64,000 bases of DNA from Paenibacillaceae bacterium (lineage in GTDB: Bacteria > Bacillota > Bacilli > Paenibacillales > Paenibacillaceae). Positions 25,304-34,570 of this stretch are shown in pieces. Each line of letters starts with the position of its first letter. Position 1 is the stretch's first letter. A program made the translations under genes and the position numbers. Under the pieces are notes generated by a model. That model worked only from the letters and a program-made list of their open reading frames with translations, searched no databases and had not been told where the DNA came from. Where the stretch lies: NCBI GenBank assembly GCA_900766135.1, contig CAAFUF010000023.1, forward strand, positions 124,001 to 188,000. The letters are read 5' to 3'.

Positions 25304-27172
25304 ATGATTATTTATAGCAGCAATGCGTTGCAATTTCGCGATTCGGTGGACCGCAACCAGATTACGGTGGAGATTGAGCAAGCTTTTATGAACAAGATGG
25401 GGATGAGACCCAGCCCGGGCGAAAAAAGAGCCTGGAACAACTCTATGCAGTTCATGGAACGTGTCATCCGAAACTCTAACATAGCCGACGATTGCGGCGT
25501 CATGATCGAATATAACATCCCGGCGACCAGCAAGCGCATCGATTTTATCGTGGCGGGGCAGGACATGGAGGGCCGGGATAACTTCGTGATCGTGGAGCTG
25601 AAGCAGTGGGACGCGGCCCAGGCGACGGATCGGGAGGATGTGGTCATGGCCTACATCAACGGTCGGCAGCGTGAGATCCCGCATCCGTCCTACCAGGCAT
25701 GGTCCTACCGCCAATTTCTGGAGGATATGAACGAAGCGATTCACAGCAGCGATCTCAAGAGCTATTCCTGCGCTTATTTACATAACTACCGCGTTGCGGA
25801 GCCCGATCCGCTGAAGAACGAACGCTATCAGGACATCATCCGGGAAGCGCCCTTGTTTATGGCGGACGATACGGCGAAGCTCCAAGAGTTTCTACATCAA
25901 CACGTTGGTAAAGGGAACGGCATTAACCTGCTTTACCTGATTGAGAACGGCAAAATCCGTCCCTCGAAAAAACTCATCGACCACGTGGATGGGCTGTTCA
26001 AGGGGAATGCCGAGTTCATTTTGCTGGACGAGCAGAAGGTCGCCTACGAGACGATCATCAGCCTGGCCAAAGACCCAAGCCGTAAAAAGACAATCATCAT
26101 CAAAGGCGGCCCGGGCACCGGCAAATCCGTCATCTCCATGAATGCACTTGGCGGCTTGCTGAAGCACTAGCTGAACGCCAAGTTTGTTGCGCCTAACGCC
26201 TCCTTCCGAACGGTCATGGTGGAGACGTTGGCGAAGCAGCAGCCGAAAAACAAGGCGCGGGTTCGCGGATTGTTTGCGGGATCGGGGCAATTTGTCGATA
26301 GCCCGGAGAATTTTTTTGACGTGCTGATTGTTGATGAAGCCCACCGCCTGAAAGGAAAAGGGGCCTACCAATACCGTGGCGTCAACCAAATCGAGGATAT
26401 CATAAAGGCCTCGAAGGTCAACGTCTTCTTCATTGATGAGTATCAGCGAATCCGTCCGGACGACATCGGCACTGTGGCCGAAATTGAGCGTATCGCTGCT
26501 GACTATGGCTCCGAGGTTCACGAGTACACCTTGTCGGCCCAGTTCCGCTGCTCGGGAGCCGAAGGCTTCATCAACTGGATCGATCATGTGCTGCAAATTC
26601 GCCCGACGGCGAACTTTAACGGTTGGGACCAGGATACTTTTGAGTTCAAGCTGTTCGACACGCCGAACGCGGTTTATGAAGAGATCAAATCAAAGGTAGC
26701 GGCGGGGCACAAAGCACGGATGCTTGCCGGGTTCGCCTGGGACTGGACCAAAGACACCGAAGGCAACCGCAACGGCGAAGTCGCAGACGTCACCATCCCG
26801 GAACACGGCTTCCAAATGCCGTGGAACGGCCGCTCCATCTCCAGCACCTGGGCCATCCACGAGGACGGCGTCGATCAAATCGGCTGTGTCCACACTTCTC
26901 AAGGCCTGGAGTTCGACTACGTCGGCGTCATCATCGGCAACGACCTGAAATATGATCCGACTACCATGGAACTTTACGCAGACTACAACGAGTACAAAGA
27001 CACCATGGGCAAAAGAGGCCTCAAAAACAATCCCGACCAGCTCACCAAGCTGATTAAAAACATCTACAAGGTGCTGATTTCCAGGGGGATGAAGGGGTGT
27101 TATTTGTATTGTAGGGACCCGGAGTTGAGGGGGTATTTGGAGGGGAACTTAAGGGGGATTATAGTAAAATGA
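25304..27172 (+). pseudogene. DUF2075 nuclease-helicase interrupted by one in-frame amber codon
   Basis: The reading frame runs from ATG 25304 to 27172 with a single TAG at 26168-26170; both halves are in the same frame, and the amber sits in LLKH*LNAKFVAPNASFRTV, where relatives carry Lys, so AAG to TAG is likely. The full product would be about 622 residues. The N-terminal PD-(D/E)xK-like nuclease has RIDFIVAG and VIVELKQW; the helicase has Walker A GGPGTGKSV and Walker B IVDEAHRLK, then DEYQRIRPDD, QFRCSG and VHTSQGLEFDYVGV. It probably acts on DNA or RNA in defence. The break may be a recent mutation, a sequencing error or a suppressible stop. Confidence 0.85.
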
Positions 27173-27291
27173 TACAGCCGAACTAATAAGGTACAGGAGT
27201 TAATTCATGTGGTGATAGCGTCAGTTACTCCGTATTATAGTAAAAAACAGATATGTAATGATATAAGAATTATCAAATAACCACTCGTTAA

Positions 27292-27320
27292 TTGTCTATA
27301 TTTGTATGTTGAATTATAAT
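27292..27320 (+). promoter_or_regulatory. sigma-A-type promoter of the P-loop ATPase gene
   Basis: TTGTCT (27292-27297), 17-nt spacer, TATAAT (27315-27320). The ATPase start at 27360 follows with a GGAGG site. Confidence 0.7.
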
Positions 27321-27359
27321 CATTTCTATAGTAGTTATACCTGTAATTGGAGGATCCTA

Positions 27360-28844
27360 ATGGGAATAATTGAGAATATACGTGATTTCGGGGCTATTGA
27401 TGCTGAAAACGACGATAGACTATTTGACTATTTTATTCAGTCGGAGTCATTAAAAAGAATAATGGAAGATAAAAAAAGAGTAGTCATAGGTCGTAAAGGC
27501 TCTGGTAAGACTGCAATATATAAGTTCTTGTCTAAGGAGGATAAAAATAAACTAACTGCTGCACTGTTATTCCGTGATTATCCTTGGAAGGTACATGATC
27601 GTTTTGCTAATGATGCGGTATCCGATCGAGAAACATATGTTAACTCTTGGGATTTTTTGATTTATGTCGAACTAGCAAAATTGATAGTATCAGAAACAGA
27701 ACAATATGGATTTAAACAGAAATGGAAAGTTCGTAGAGTACGAAAATGGCTAAAAAAAAGTTGGGGATCTGTTAAGTTTAACCATCGAGAAACAATGAGT
27801 CCAAAAAGCTTAGAGTTTTCCTTTGCACCCTCAGTAATGGGGAATAGTTTGGGGTCAATATCACGAGGTGATTCTACTCAACGTTTAGGAAGTACATTGG
27901 GGGAAATAAACAAAAAACTTCTTTCAAATATACTTCCTCTACTAAAGAACGATAGAAAATACATCTTACTATTTGACGAGTTAGATTTAAGTTATGATCC
28001 AAGTGATGAAAACTATCTCTCTCGAATAAAAGGGCTCTTACTATCAGCATATAATATTAACTCATATTTTCAAAACAACAATGACATTGTAAGAATATAT
28101 ATTTTTTTGCGAAGTGACATTTATGAAGTTTTAGATTTTCAAGATAAGAACAAAATTACTGATAATCATGTTGAGTATCTAAATTGGGATCCGAAGGATG
28201 AAAACGCTAATCTAAGCCTCAAAAAACTAGCTGCAAAGCGGATTCAAGAAAATATTACACAAGAAGATGCATCTTTTTCCTATAACTGGGGTAAAATTTT
28301 TGATTCAGCAAATATTGGACGTAATCAATTGAAGTGGAACTTTATCACTGATCAGACATTTTTACGTCCTCGAGATTTGATTAAATTGTTGAATCTCTCA
28401 CTTGAAGAGGCACAAAAGAGATTAACTTCAGAATCTGAATCGCAAGATGCAATAATCAATAGAGATATTCATAATATTAAGAAGGATTATTCAGATTACT
28501 TATATTCTGAATTGAAGGATGAAGTGAGCTCTAAATATAAAGATTTTGATAGCTATCTAGAAGTTTTAAGAGATATGCACAAGACTGTGTTTACCATTGA
28601 TAACTACGAAACAAGTTTTGAAGTATGTGCTGCGAGATTAAGGATACAAGAAAACAGTAGTACAGTTTTGGAGAGATTGTATGAATTTAGTGTGGTTGGA
28701 TTCTATAAACCTGGGGGAGGAGGGTATGGAGGAGCAACGTATTGCTTTCGGTATACTGATCCTAAAATTAAGTTTAACCCGAAAGCAACAAATTACAAAG
28801 TGCATCCTGGGTTCAAGGAATATCTCGAACTTATAGATGGATAG
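27360..28844 (+). CDS. P-loop ATPase, Sll1717/FunZ-like, probable defence or accessory protein
   Basis: This 494-residue STAND/AAA-like ATPase has Walker A GRKGSGKTAIY (about residues 45-55) and Walker B ILLFDELDLSYD (about 200-211). N-terminal DFGAIDAENDDRLFDYF and the C-terminal winged-helix-like end (LYEFSVVGFYKPGGGGYGG) match the Sll1717-type family found in defence and mobile islands. The gene is markedly AT-rich compared with its surroundings, which points to horizontal acquisition. ATG 27360 is chosen for GGAGG at 27349; the longer frame lacks a site. It has its own promoter and terminator. The function is unknown. Confidence 0.75.
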   Translation: MGIIENIRDFGAIDAENDDRLFDYFIQSESLKRIMEDKKRVVIGRKGSGKTAIYKFLSKEDKNKLTAALLFRDYPWKVHDRFANDAVSDRETYVNSWDFLIYVELAKLIVSETEQYGFKQKWKVRRVRKWLKKSWGSVKFNHRETMSPKSLEFSFAPSVMGNSLGSISRGDSTQRLGSTLGEINKKLLSNILPLLKNDRKYILLFDELDLSYDPSDENYLSRIKGLLLSAYNINSYFQNNNDIVRIYIFLRSDIYEVLDFQDKNKITDNHVEYLNWDPKDENANLSLKKLAAKRIQENITQEDASFSYNWGKIFDSANIGRNQLKWNFITDQTFLRPRDLIKLLNLSLEEAQKRLTSESESQDAIINRDIHNIKKDYSDYLYSELKDEVSSKYKDFDSYLEVLRDMHKTVFTIDNYETSFEVCAARLRIQENSSTVLERLYEFSVVGFYKPGGGGYGGATYCFRYTDPKIKFNPKATNYKVHPGFKEYLELIDG

Positions 28845-28848
28845 TTTT

Positions 28849-28870
28849 GGCACCCTAAGGGTGCCTTTTA
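28849..28870 (+). terminator. intrinsic terminator of the P-loop ATPase gene
   Basis: GGCACCC-taag-GGTGCC hairpin followed by TTTTA. Confidence 0.85.
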
Positions 28871-28952
28871 TTTATCTAAATACATTGTAGTAAACAGGTG
28901 TAGAACGGATACTTCATTGATTAAACTATAATGAATCGAGAAGCTAAGCCCA

Positions 28953-29291
28953 CTAATTTCCCCTCATACCCATCCCCCAAATCACATCCCGCGTAATCCT
29001 CGTTATCAACGCAATCTCCTCTGCACTTCTGCCGCTTACCAATTTCATATGTTCATTAAGTAACTGCTGTTTATCGAGTACCACTTCCGGACGAAATAAT
29101 TCCCCAGCCGGAATATCCAAGGCAGTAGCAATCTTCTCTAACGTCTCCAACGAGATATTTCGATCTCCTCGTTCTACGCCGCCTATGTAACTGTAGTGAA
29201 GCGAAGCTGCTTCGGCCAGTTGTTCTTGAGTCCAGTTCTTTTGTTTTCTGTATTCACGGATTCGTTTTCCAACGATTTCTGGTAAATTCAT
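28953..29291 (-). CDS. XRE family transcriptional regulator
   Basis: This 112-residue protein has an N-terminal HTH_3 domain (VGKRIREYRKQKNWTQEQLA, SLHYSYIGGVERGDRNISLE, about residues 6-65) and a short helical C-terminus resembling a SinR-type multimerisation tail. It is divergent from the RRNPP regulator, whose promoter lies in the 204-bp gap. Its targets are unknown, and it may belong to the accessory island to its left. Confidence 0.85.
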   Translation of the reverse strand: MNLPEIVGKRIREYRKQKNWTQEQLAEAASLHYSYIGGVERGDRNISLETLEKIATALDIPAGELFRPEVVLDKQQLLNEHMKLVSGRSAEEIALITRITRDVIWGMGMRGN

Positions 29292-29395
29292 GGATTACCA
29301 CCTCTTCTTTTAGGTTAGGTAAGGTGGTTAGGCAAATACAGATAAGTATACTAGAAATTAATATCATAAAATACTACTTATACGTACTATTTTCA

Positions 29396-29424
29396 TTGAC
29401 TTAGGTTTAAAAAGACTATACAAT
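29396..29424 (+). promoter_or_regulatory. promoter of the AloR-like gene
   Basis: TTGACT (29396-29401), 17-nt spacer, TACAAT (29419-29424). It matches consensus well and lies 70 nt upstream of the chosen start. Confidence 0.75.
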
Positions 29425-29495
29425 TAGGATGAAATGGATAAATAAGGATGGGCATTTTCGATAGTTTACGATTTGGACGCGGGGGAGGTATTCCC

Positions 29496-30896
29496 ATGAA
29501 ACCTGCAACCACGGTCAGACAAGAGTTGGAGAGCTACTTAAGGCGAGCGGGGATTACGCTTCAGCAATTCTCCGAGATTTCCGGCATCAATCCAGGGACG
29601 ATCAGTGCGATGTTGAGCGGGTATCGGCAAATTTCGATACATAACTTGGATCTGATCACGGAGGGGATGGGGCTGGAGCAGGGATCCCTTTACGAGATTT
29701 ACTTAGATGAATGTTTGCGTGGTGTGCCGATGCATTGGAGGCGATTAGGGCCGTTTATCCGGCGGTGCGCAGAGTTGGACAAGCTGGATTGCCTGGAGCG
29801 GCTGGTGCAGGCGGTGGCGGATCGCTTGGCGTATATGCCGCTATTGTTTAAGACGGCGGAGCAGTTTTTTCGAGAGGGGAAAAGAGCGGCGGCCGCCCTG
29901 CTATACCGTTGCGTTGCCGAATGTGAGAAGTACCAGCATTCCGAGCGATTGGCATTGAGTCGATATCGTTTGTTTACGATTCATCTCGGGGAGGATCAAG
30001 AGGAGAATTTACGCGCTGCCGTTTTGTTCGAAGACTATGTAGAACGATTGGATGAAGGGATTCAGTTGGATGCAGTGAAGGACTTGGCGGATGTGTACGC
30101 TTCTTTGCATCGTTGGGATCGGGTTCAGTCCCTGGCGGAGAAGCTGGAGCAGAAGGCGGCGATTCAATACCACCATCGGGTAAATCGAAAACGGAAGGAG
30201 GCGATGGATAAGGGGGCGTCTCGGCCGGAGCTTTTTTATCTGCTGTATGCGTATTTGTTGAAGGCGAATGTATGCGATGCCAGGCAAGAGTACGAACGGG
30301 CTTTGGGGTATGTTGCTTTGTATCGCGGCGGCGTTCTACATGGAATTGGGGTAGAAAGCGAAGAAGACCGACGAGTTGTGGAGCAGTTTCAGGAATGGGG
30401 CCGGGCCAATGCGTATTTGTACCGCTTGATGTCCGGTGAGGTTCAAGTGCTTGCGGAATATGCGGAGTGTGTTGCGGCGAATGCGCAGGAGATTGTTCCG
30501 GCGATGTACCGGATTTTACAAGCGGCGAACCGGTTGGAGTTAAACGTGGATCCTCTGCTGGATCGGTTCCGGGCCCATCTGACCTATACGGAACGGTTGT
30601 GTCGTTTCGGCAAATACAACGCACAGATTGTGGCGGATCAGTATGTTCGTTATTTGTCGGAGCTGTCTCATTACTATTTTCGCACTCAGCGGTACGAGAT
30701 GGGGTTCAGGCGGCTTTTGGAAGGAATGGGGCTTGCCTTGAGGTTCAACCACGAATCAATGATGATTCGTTGTGCACGATTGTTTGAGCAGTTCAGACAC
30801 GAGGCGTCCGGGGAGGTACAAGAGCAGTACAAATATCTATTCTGTGAGGTGGAAAAGAGCTATGAGAAGAAGAGTGTTGTCGTGGATCGTGTTTAG
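29496..30896 (+). CDS. RRNPP/AloR-like peptide-responsive regulator (XRE HTH plus TPR)
   Basis: This 466-residue protein has an N-terminal HTH (GITLQQFSEISGINPGTISAML, about residues 15-36) followed by about 380 residues of helical, TPR-like repeats (for example REGKRAAAALLYRCVAECE, HYYFRTQRYEMGFRRLLEGM). This is the architecture of RRNPP quorum-sensing receptors, which bind a re-imported oligopeptide in the TPR groove. A 35-codon pro-peptide gene overlaps its 3' end, as in Rap-Phr and the Paenibacillus AloR-AloP loci. ATG 29496 follows GGGGGAGG; an upstream ATG at 29448 is weaker. It probably autoregulates its own locus through the promoter at 29396. Confidence 0.85.
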   Translation: MKPATTVRQELESYLRRAGITLQQFSEISGINPGTISAMLSGYRQISIHNLDLITEGMGLEQGSLYEIYLDECLRGVPMHWRRLGPFIRRCAELDKLDCLERLVQAVADRLAYMPLLFKTAEQFFREGKRAAAALLYRCVAECEKYQHSERLALSRYRLFTIHLGEDQEENLRAAVLFEDYVERLDEGIQLDAVKDLADVYASLHRWDRVQSLAEKLEQKAAIQYHHRVNRKRKEAMDKGASRPELFYLLYAYLLKANVCDARQEYERALGYVALYRGGVLHGIGVESEEDRRVVEQFQEWGRANAYLYRLMSGEVQVLAEYAECVAANAQEIVPAMYRILQAANRLELNVDPLLDRFRAHLTYTERLCRFGKYNAQIVADQYVRYLSELSHYYFRTQRYEMGFRRLLEGMGLALRFNHESMMIRCARLFEQFRHEASGEVQEQYKYLFCEVEKSYEKKSVVVDRV

Positions 30897-30969
30897 TGGT
30901 TGTATGGCTGTAGTGGTGTTTGGGAACAGTCCGATCGTGCAGACTTTGATTCATGGGTTGGGGGGCTGA
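30862..30969 (+). CDS. secreted signalling pro-peptide (AloP/Phr-like)
   Basis: This 35-codon gene starts inside the last 35 nt of the regulator gene in another frame. It has a basic start (MRRR), a hydrophobic export segment (VLSWIVFSGCMAVVVF) and a short polar tail ending QTLIHGLGG. This is a Phr-type layout, in which the last 5-7 residues are released, imported by Opp and bound by the receptor. IHGLGG is the best mature-peptide guess; it resembles the HG-x-GG ending I recall for a Paenibacillus polymyxa Alo peptide. GAGGTGGA precedes the ATG. A terminator follows. Confidence 0.8.
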   Translation: MRRRVLSWIVFSGCMAVVVFGNSPIVQTLIHGLGG

Positions 30970-31024
30970 AAGACGGGAGAGTGATTTATCGCAAAGGGAA
31001 TATTATACATTTATGGTATGATAG

Positions 31025-31065
31025 AAACCGATCCTATCTTCGAGTAGATAAGATCGGTTTTTGTT
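31025..31065 (+). terminator. intrinsic terminator after the peptide gene
   Basis: AAACCGATC and TATCT pair with AGATA and GATCGGTTT, followed by TTTTTG. Confidence 0.9.
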
Positions 31066-31101
31066 ATACTGACTCAAACCATAGTCTGGGAAGTGAAATC
31101 A

Positions 31102-31668
31102 TTGAAAAAAATTAGGCTTCTGACACTTGTCCTCACGCTGCTGCTAACGATCACGGCTTGTTCAGATCATAACCCTTCGGCCAAATCGGTTGGGGTGTTA
31201 AATGACGTTGAAGTAACCGCAAGTCATCAAGAAATTTATACGGTTATGGTCCCAAAGAATGTGGAGAAACCGGATTACGAAGATATGAGTTCTTTTCGAG
31301 CCCTTATGGAATTGCATGCTTCAGATCTGCCTTATATTCATATAGGAGAACCGATTCGAATTGAATTTCTAAATCAAACCACGGAACCGGACTCTTATGA
31401 GCTCATCGATTACGTGCTGTCGGAAGAAGGGGGGATGAGATATAAGATACCCGAGACCATCAAACCTAGAGTGGAGTTCAACCAAGGAACAGCTTCTTTT
31501 ACCCTAGAGGAGAATTTGATGGTGTACGCAAGCTCGGCTAGTGGAGATTATGAACCGGGTGCGGTTTTGCGAGGCTTTCGGCTAGTATGCACTTGGGGGG
31601 ACAAAACCCAGGAAGTTGCCTTTGTGATTCGAACGGATGTGAATTCAAGCATCGGAAACGCCGGCTAA
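31102..31668 (+). CDS. predicted lipoprotein, unknown
   Basis: This 188-residue lipoprotein has a signal (MKKIRLLTLVLTLLLTITAC) with lipobox-like ITAC and a Cys near residue 20. The mature part is beta-rich with no recognised domain (IHIGEPIRIEFLNQTT, VEFNQGTASFTLEENL). TTG 31102 is chosen because GGGAAG at 31087 is well spaced to it; GTG 31093 sits on that site. It has no clear operon partner. Confidence 0.7.
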   Translation: MKKIRLLTLVLTLLLTITACSDHNPSAKSVGVLNDVEVTASHQEIYTVMVPKNVEKPDYEDMSSFRALMELHASDLPYIHIGEPIRIEFLNQTTEPDSYELIDYVLSEEGGMRYKIPETIKPRVEFNQGTASFTLEENLMVYASSASGDYEPGAVLRGFRLVCTWGDKTQEVAFVIRTDVNSSIGNAG

Positions 31669-31817
31669 ATAGGAACTCCATACCCCTATATTGCTATTCT
31701 GGTGGGAATCGCGCTTCCCGTAAGTGCGTTTCTTTTCGTGCTTCTTTTATCGTGAAGAACGGTGCCTAGTTGACGTACTCGAATCACTGGTTAACTCGTA
31801 AGTTGCTGGAAAAAAAA

Positions 31818-31848
31818 GGGCCGGATGGCCATCCGACTCCCCGCACAA
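31818..31848. repeat. dispersed palindromic repeat, copy 1
   Basis: It contains the perfect palindrome CGGATGGCCATCCG followed by ACTCCCCGCACAA. It matches 38057-38087 at 29 of 31 positions. On the minus strand the palindrome leads into a T-run, so it could act as a terminator. In the rest of the 359-bp gap 31669-32027 there is a short open fragment (31852-32004) encoding FIFYSEAAKQATVGIVP, possibly a gene relic. Confidence 0.65.
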
Positions 31849-32027
31849 TGATCTGATGTTACACAACCCATACAGGATTATTTAATTCAAACTACATCTA
31901 CGAGTTCAAAAGTATTCATATTTTATTCAGAGGCAGCAAAGCAAGCTACTGTAGGGATCGTTCCAATCTATTCATTTGAAACGAAAGAAATGGTATTGCC
32001 TTAAAATATGATCTGGAAGGGAACTAC

Positions 32028-32411
32028 ATGGTGAAAAGCACGAGAATCGTTCAATTCTTGGTGGTATTGGCCATCGTGGGCAGAGAGTTCTTTAATCTCA
32101 TTAGGTTTATAAATCATACTCCCTATAAAATTTTTGACTTAACATTGAATTCATTCTGGTATCTTCCCTCAATCATAGTTGCGTTAGTGGTTTTAACCTT
32201 CTCTCTATTATTTTTTATGCTTAAACTGCATTGGGCACGAAGAATATTAGCAACTTCAATACTTGTTGACGGGCTGTACCTCATCATTTTTTCTCTCATT
32301 CTTTATACTCCTGTTTTTTCGAACTCCTGGTATTTCCTTGTACTAGGATTGCTAGTTGGTGTGATAGAGGTTCGTGTAAGTCATAGTATTAAGTTGATCT
32401 CCGGTACGTAG
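32028..32411 (+). CDS. small four-helix membrane protein, unknown
   Basis: The protein has 127 residues, almost entirely hydrophobic, with about four helices (IVQFLVVLAIVGREFF, YLPSIIVALVVLTFSLLFFM, ILVDGLYLIIFSLILY, WYFLVLGLLVGVIEV). GGAAGGG precedes the ATG. The AT-rich composition suggests acquisition. No family recognised. Confidence 0.6.
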   Translation: MVKSTRIVQFLVVLAIVGREFFNLIRFINHTPYKIFDLTLNSFWYLPSIIVALVVLTFSLLFFMLKLHWARRILATSILVDGLYLIIFSLILYTPVFSNSWYFLVLGLLVGVIEVRVSHSIKLISGT

Positions 32412-32454
32412 CCGCATGGAGTGAAGTGAATGGTACTTCAATATGGAGAAACCA

Positions 32455-32483
32455 AATAACCCCCGGCCCTGCCGAGGGTTATT
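32455..32483 (-). terminator. terminator of the LanFEG-RK-like operon
   Basis: AATAACCC and CGG pair with CCG and GGGTTATT. On the minus strand the stem is followed by a weak TGGTTT, just past the kinase stop. Confidence 0.6.
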
Positions 32484-32499
32484 CCATGTCGAAAACAAC

Positions 32500-33891
32500 T
32501 TACGAAAATCGCACCGGCACCTCAATCCTCACCTCACCCCCGCCCGTCACCTTAGAATTGGCGATGTGCAGTTCGCCCCCGTGCAAGCGGGCAATAAACT
32601 CGGTGATATAGAGGCCCATGCCGTAGTGGCCGTCGGTTCGGCGGGACGGGTCGCCCATGTAAAATTGTTCGGCCGCGCGTTTGAGCGCTTCGGGCGAGAA
32701 GCCCGGGCCTTCGTCGGTCACGCGGAATCGGATCCGATCGTCCGCCGCCTCGACCGATAACGTAATCTTACTCTTTGCCGGGGCGTGATCCATGGCGTTG
32801 GCAATGACGTTCATGAGAGCCCGTTCCAACAGGACCGGATCGGCATACAACTTGTCCGGCAAGCCATGAACGGCGACGACCGGGGTTAGCTCTTTGACGG
32901 CAGCCAAGGCCTGTATCTGTCCTTCGATCGTGGAGGCGAACTCCTTCAGATCCAGGCTTACGGGCTGATAGGAAGCGGCAGTCTCCGTATTCGTGATTTC
33001 GATCAACGTCTTGATATAAGCTTCCATCTGGCGGGCGCTTTGGGCGATATAATCGGTATATTCCCGTTGCTCCTCGGTTTGGGCCGTTTCGGAGAGAAGC
33101 TCCACATTGCCGCGAACGATGGTGAGCGGGGTTTTGATGTCATGAGCGAGCGCCGAGATTTGTGACCGGCGGCTGCGCTCCAGGTTCCATTGCTGCTCCA
33201 GCGAGTTTTTCAGGGCATCCTTCATCTGATCCATCGACTGAAGCACCCGGTCAATCTCGGCAATTCCGCTGTATTGAATCGAAAAGTCCAGCTCCTGCTC
33301 CTGAATTCGTCGGGTTGCTTCCTGCAACCCGTTCATTTTGCGGGCTAGCTTCCGACCGAACGAGGAGGCCAGCAAGCTGGTCCCTAATAGAAAAAGGACA
33401 CAGAACAGGACGATAAAAAACAATTCTACACCGGGAAGAATGCGGCGCAGCGCTGCGTTGCTAAATCGGGCGACAATGGAATATCGAAAAATATAGACTT
33501 CTTCGCCATAGGTTACTTTCATATAGGAATAGGGATAGGTGTACGAAGACAGACTCCCCTCCATCTGCTTCCACGCCGCATTTCCTTGCTCGACGGTTAA
33601 GCTGTGCTCCAGGAGCTTCCCGTCGACCGTGTACTTCGCATATTTGTACAAGGCAGACGAGGGGTTTAGCGGAGGCTTTTGCCCCTCCAAGATCCGGTTC
33701 TTGGCCTCCAGTACCTGCTTCTCCGCATAATTCGCCGGAAGAACAGCCCCGGTGTTCAGCAGCCCCATCATGGTCAAGGCCAGCAACAGGACGATCCCGA
33801 TCGTTCCCAAACAAAAAGCAGCCAAATATCTGAGGAACAGCGTTCGCAGCTTGGTTAATTTAGGTTTTGACTTCGGCAGGGTTACTTCCAT
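32500..33891 (-). CDS. sensor histidine kinase (lantibiotic-type, NisK/SpaK-like)
   Basis: This 463-residue membrane kinase has a first helix (LAAFCLGTIGIVLLLALTM), an extracytoplasmic domain of about 120 residues, a second helix (LFFIVLFCVLFLLGTSLLA), HAMP, an H-box LAHDIKTPLTIVRGNVE with the phospho-His, an N-box NVIANAMDHAP, and DEGPGFSPE with GMGLYITEFI. The start overlaps the stop of the response regulator gene by 10 nt. The operon (ABC F-E-G, regulator, kinase) is the layout used to sense and expel lantibiotics or similar cell-wall-active peptides. Confidence 0.9.
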   Translation of the reverse strand: MEVTLPKSKPKLTKLRTLFLRYLAAFCLGTIGIVLLLALTMMGLLNTGAVLPANYAEKQVLEAKNRILEGQKPPLNPSSALYKYAKYTVDGKLLEHSLTVEQGNAAWKQMEGSLSSYTYPYSYMKVTYGEEVYIFRYSIVARFSNAALRRILPGVELFFIVLFCVLFLLGTSLLASSFGRKLARKMNGLQEATRRIQEQELDFSIQYSGIAEIDRVLQSMDQMKDALKNSLEQQWNLERSRRSQISALAHDIKTPLTIVRGNVELLSETAQTEEQREYTDYIAQSARQMEAYIKTLIEITNTETAASYQPVSLDLKEFASTIEGQIQALAAVKELTPVVAVHGLPDKLYADPVLLERALMNVIANAMDHAPAKSKITLSVEAADDRIRFRVTDEGPGFSPEALKRAAEQFYMGDPSRRTDGHYGMGLYITEFIARLHGGELHIANSKVTGGGEVRIEVPVRFS

Positions 33892-34541
33892 CGGTATCCT
33901 ATCCCCCAAACGGTTTCGACCGGAGCGACATTCATTCGGTTCAATTTGGCCCGGATATTCTTAACATGCTCCACAATGGTGGAAGCATCACTCTCTCCGT
34001 CGAATCCAAAAACGGATTCATAGATCTGATCCTTCGAGAACACCTGCCCCCGGTTCAACGCCAAAAACTCGCAGATGGCGTATTCGCTTTTGGTTAACGG
34101 GATCACGGTATCCTGCACGCGGATCTCCTTGCCCGACAAGTTGAAGTGAACTTCACCGATACAGTGTACGGTGCGACGCTCCCGGCTTTCCCGGCGGAGA
34201 TGAGCGCCAATTCGCGCGCGTAACTCCCCTGCCCCAAACGGCTTGACGATATAATCGTCCGCCCCGATGGCCAGGCCCTCCACCACATCATTCTCCATGG
34301 ATTTGGCGGTCAGGAACAGCATCGGGCAGTCCACCCTGCCGCGGATTTGCCGGCAGAGGGTGAACCCGTCCATTTCCGGCATCATCACGTCCAACAGAAT
34401 GAGGTCGTACTGGCCCAGTTGCAGACCCGGCACCTCGGAAGGAGTGGAGAGAGTCGTGACGACATGCCCTTCTTTTTGCAAAATATTGCGAAGCAAAGCC
34501 AGTACGGCGGGATCATCGTCTACAGCAAGCAGGTTAGCCAA
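33882..34541 (-). CDS. OmpR-family response regulator
   Basis: This 219-residue regulator has a receiver domain with DDDP (acidic pocket), phospho-Asp in LILLDVMMPEMDG, and LTAKS, and a C-terminal OmpR winged helix (LTKSEYAICEFLALNRGQVFSKDQIYE, VEHVKNIRAKL, VWGIGYRWK). It partners the overlapping kinase and likely controls the ABC genes in the same operon. Confidence 0.93.
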   Translation of the reverse strand: MANLLAVDDDPAVLALLRNILQKEGHVVTTLSTPSEVPGLQLGQYDLILLDVMMPEMDGFTLCRQIRGRVDCPMLFLTAKSMENDVVEGLAIGADDYIVKPFGAGELRARIGAHLRRESRERRTVHCIGEVHFNLSGKEIRVQDTVIPLTKSEYAICEFLALNRGQVFSKDQIYESVFGFDGESDASTIVEHVKNIRAKLNRMNVAPVETVWGIGYRWK

Positions 34542-34570
34542 GGTAAATCACTTCCTTTGCCTAGCGGCTT

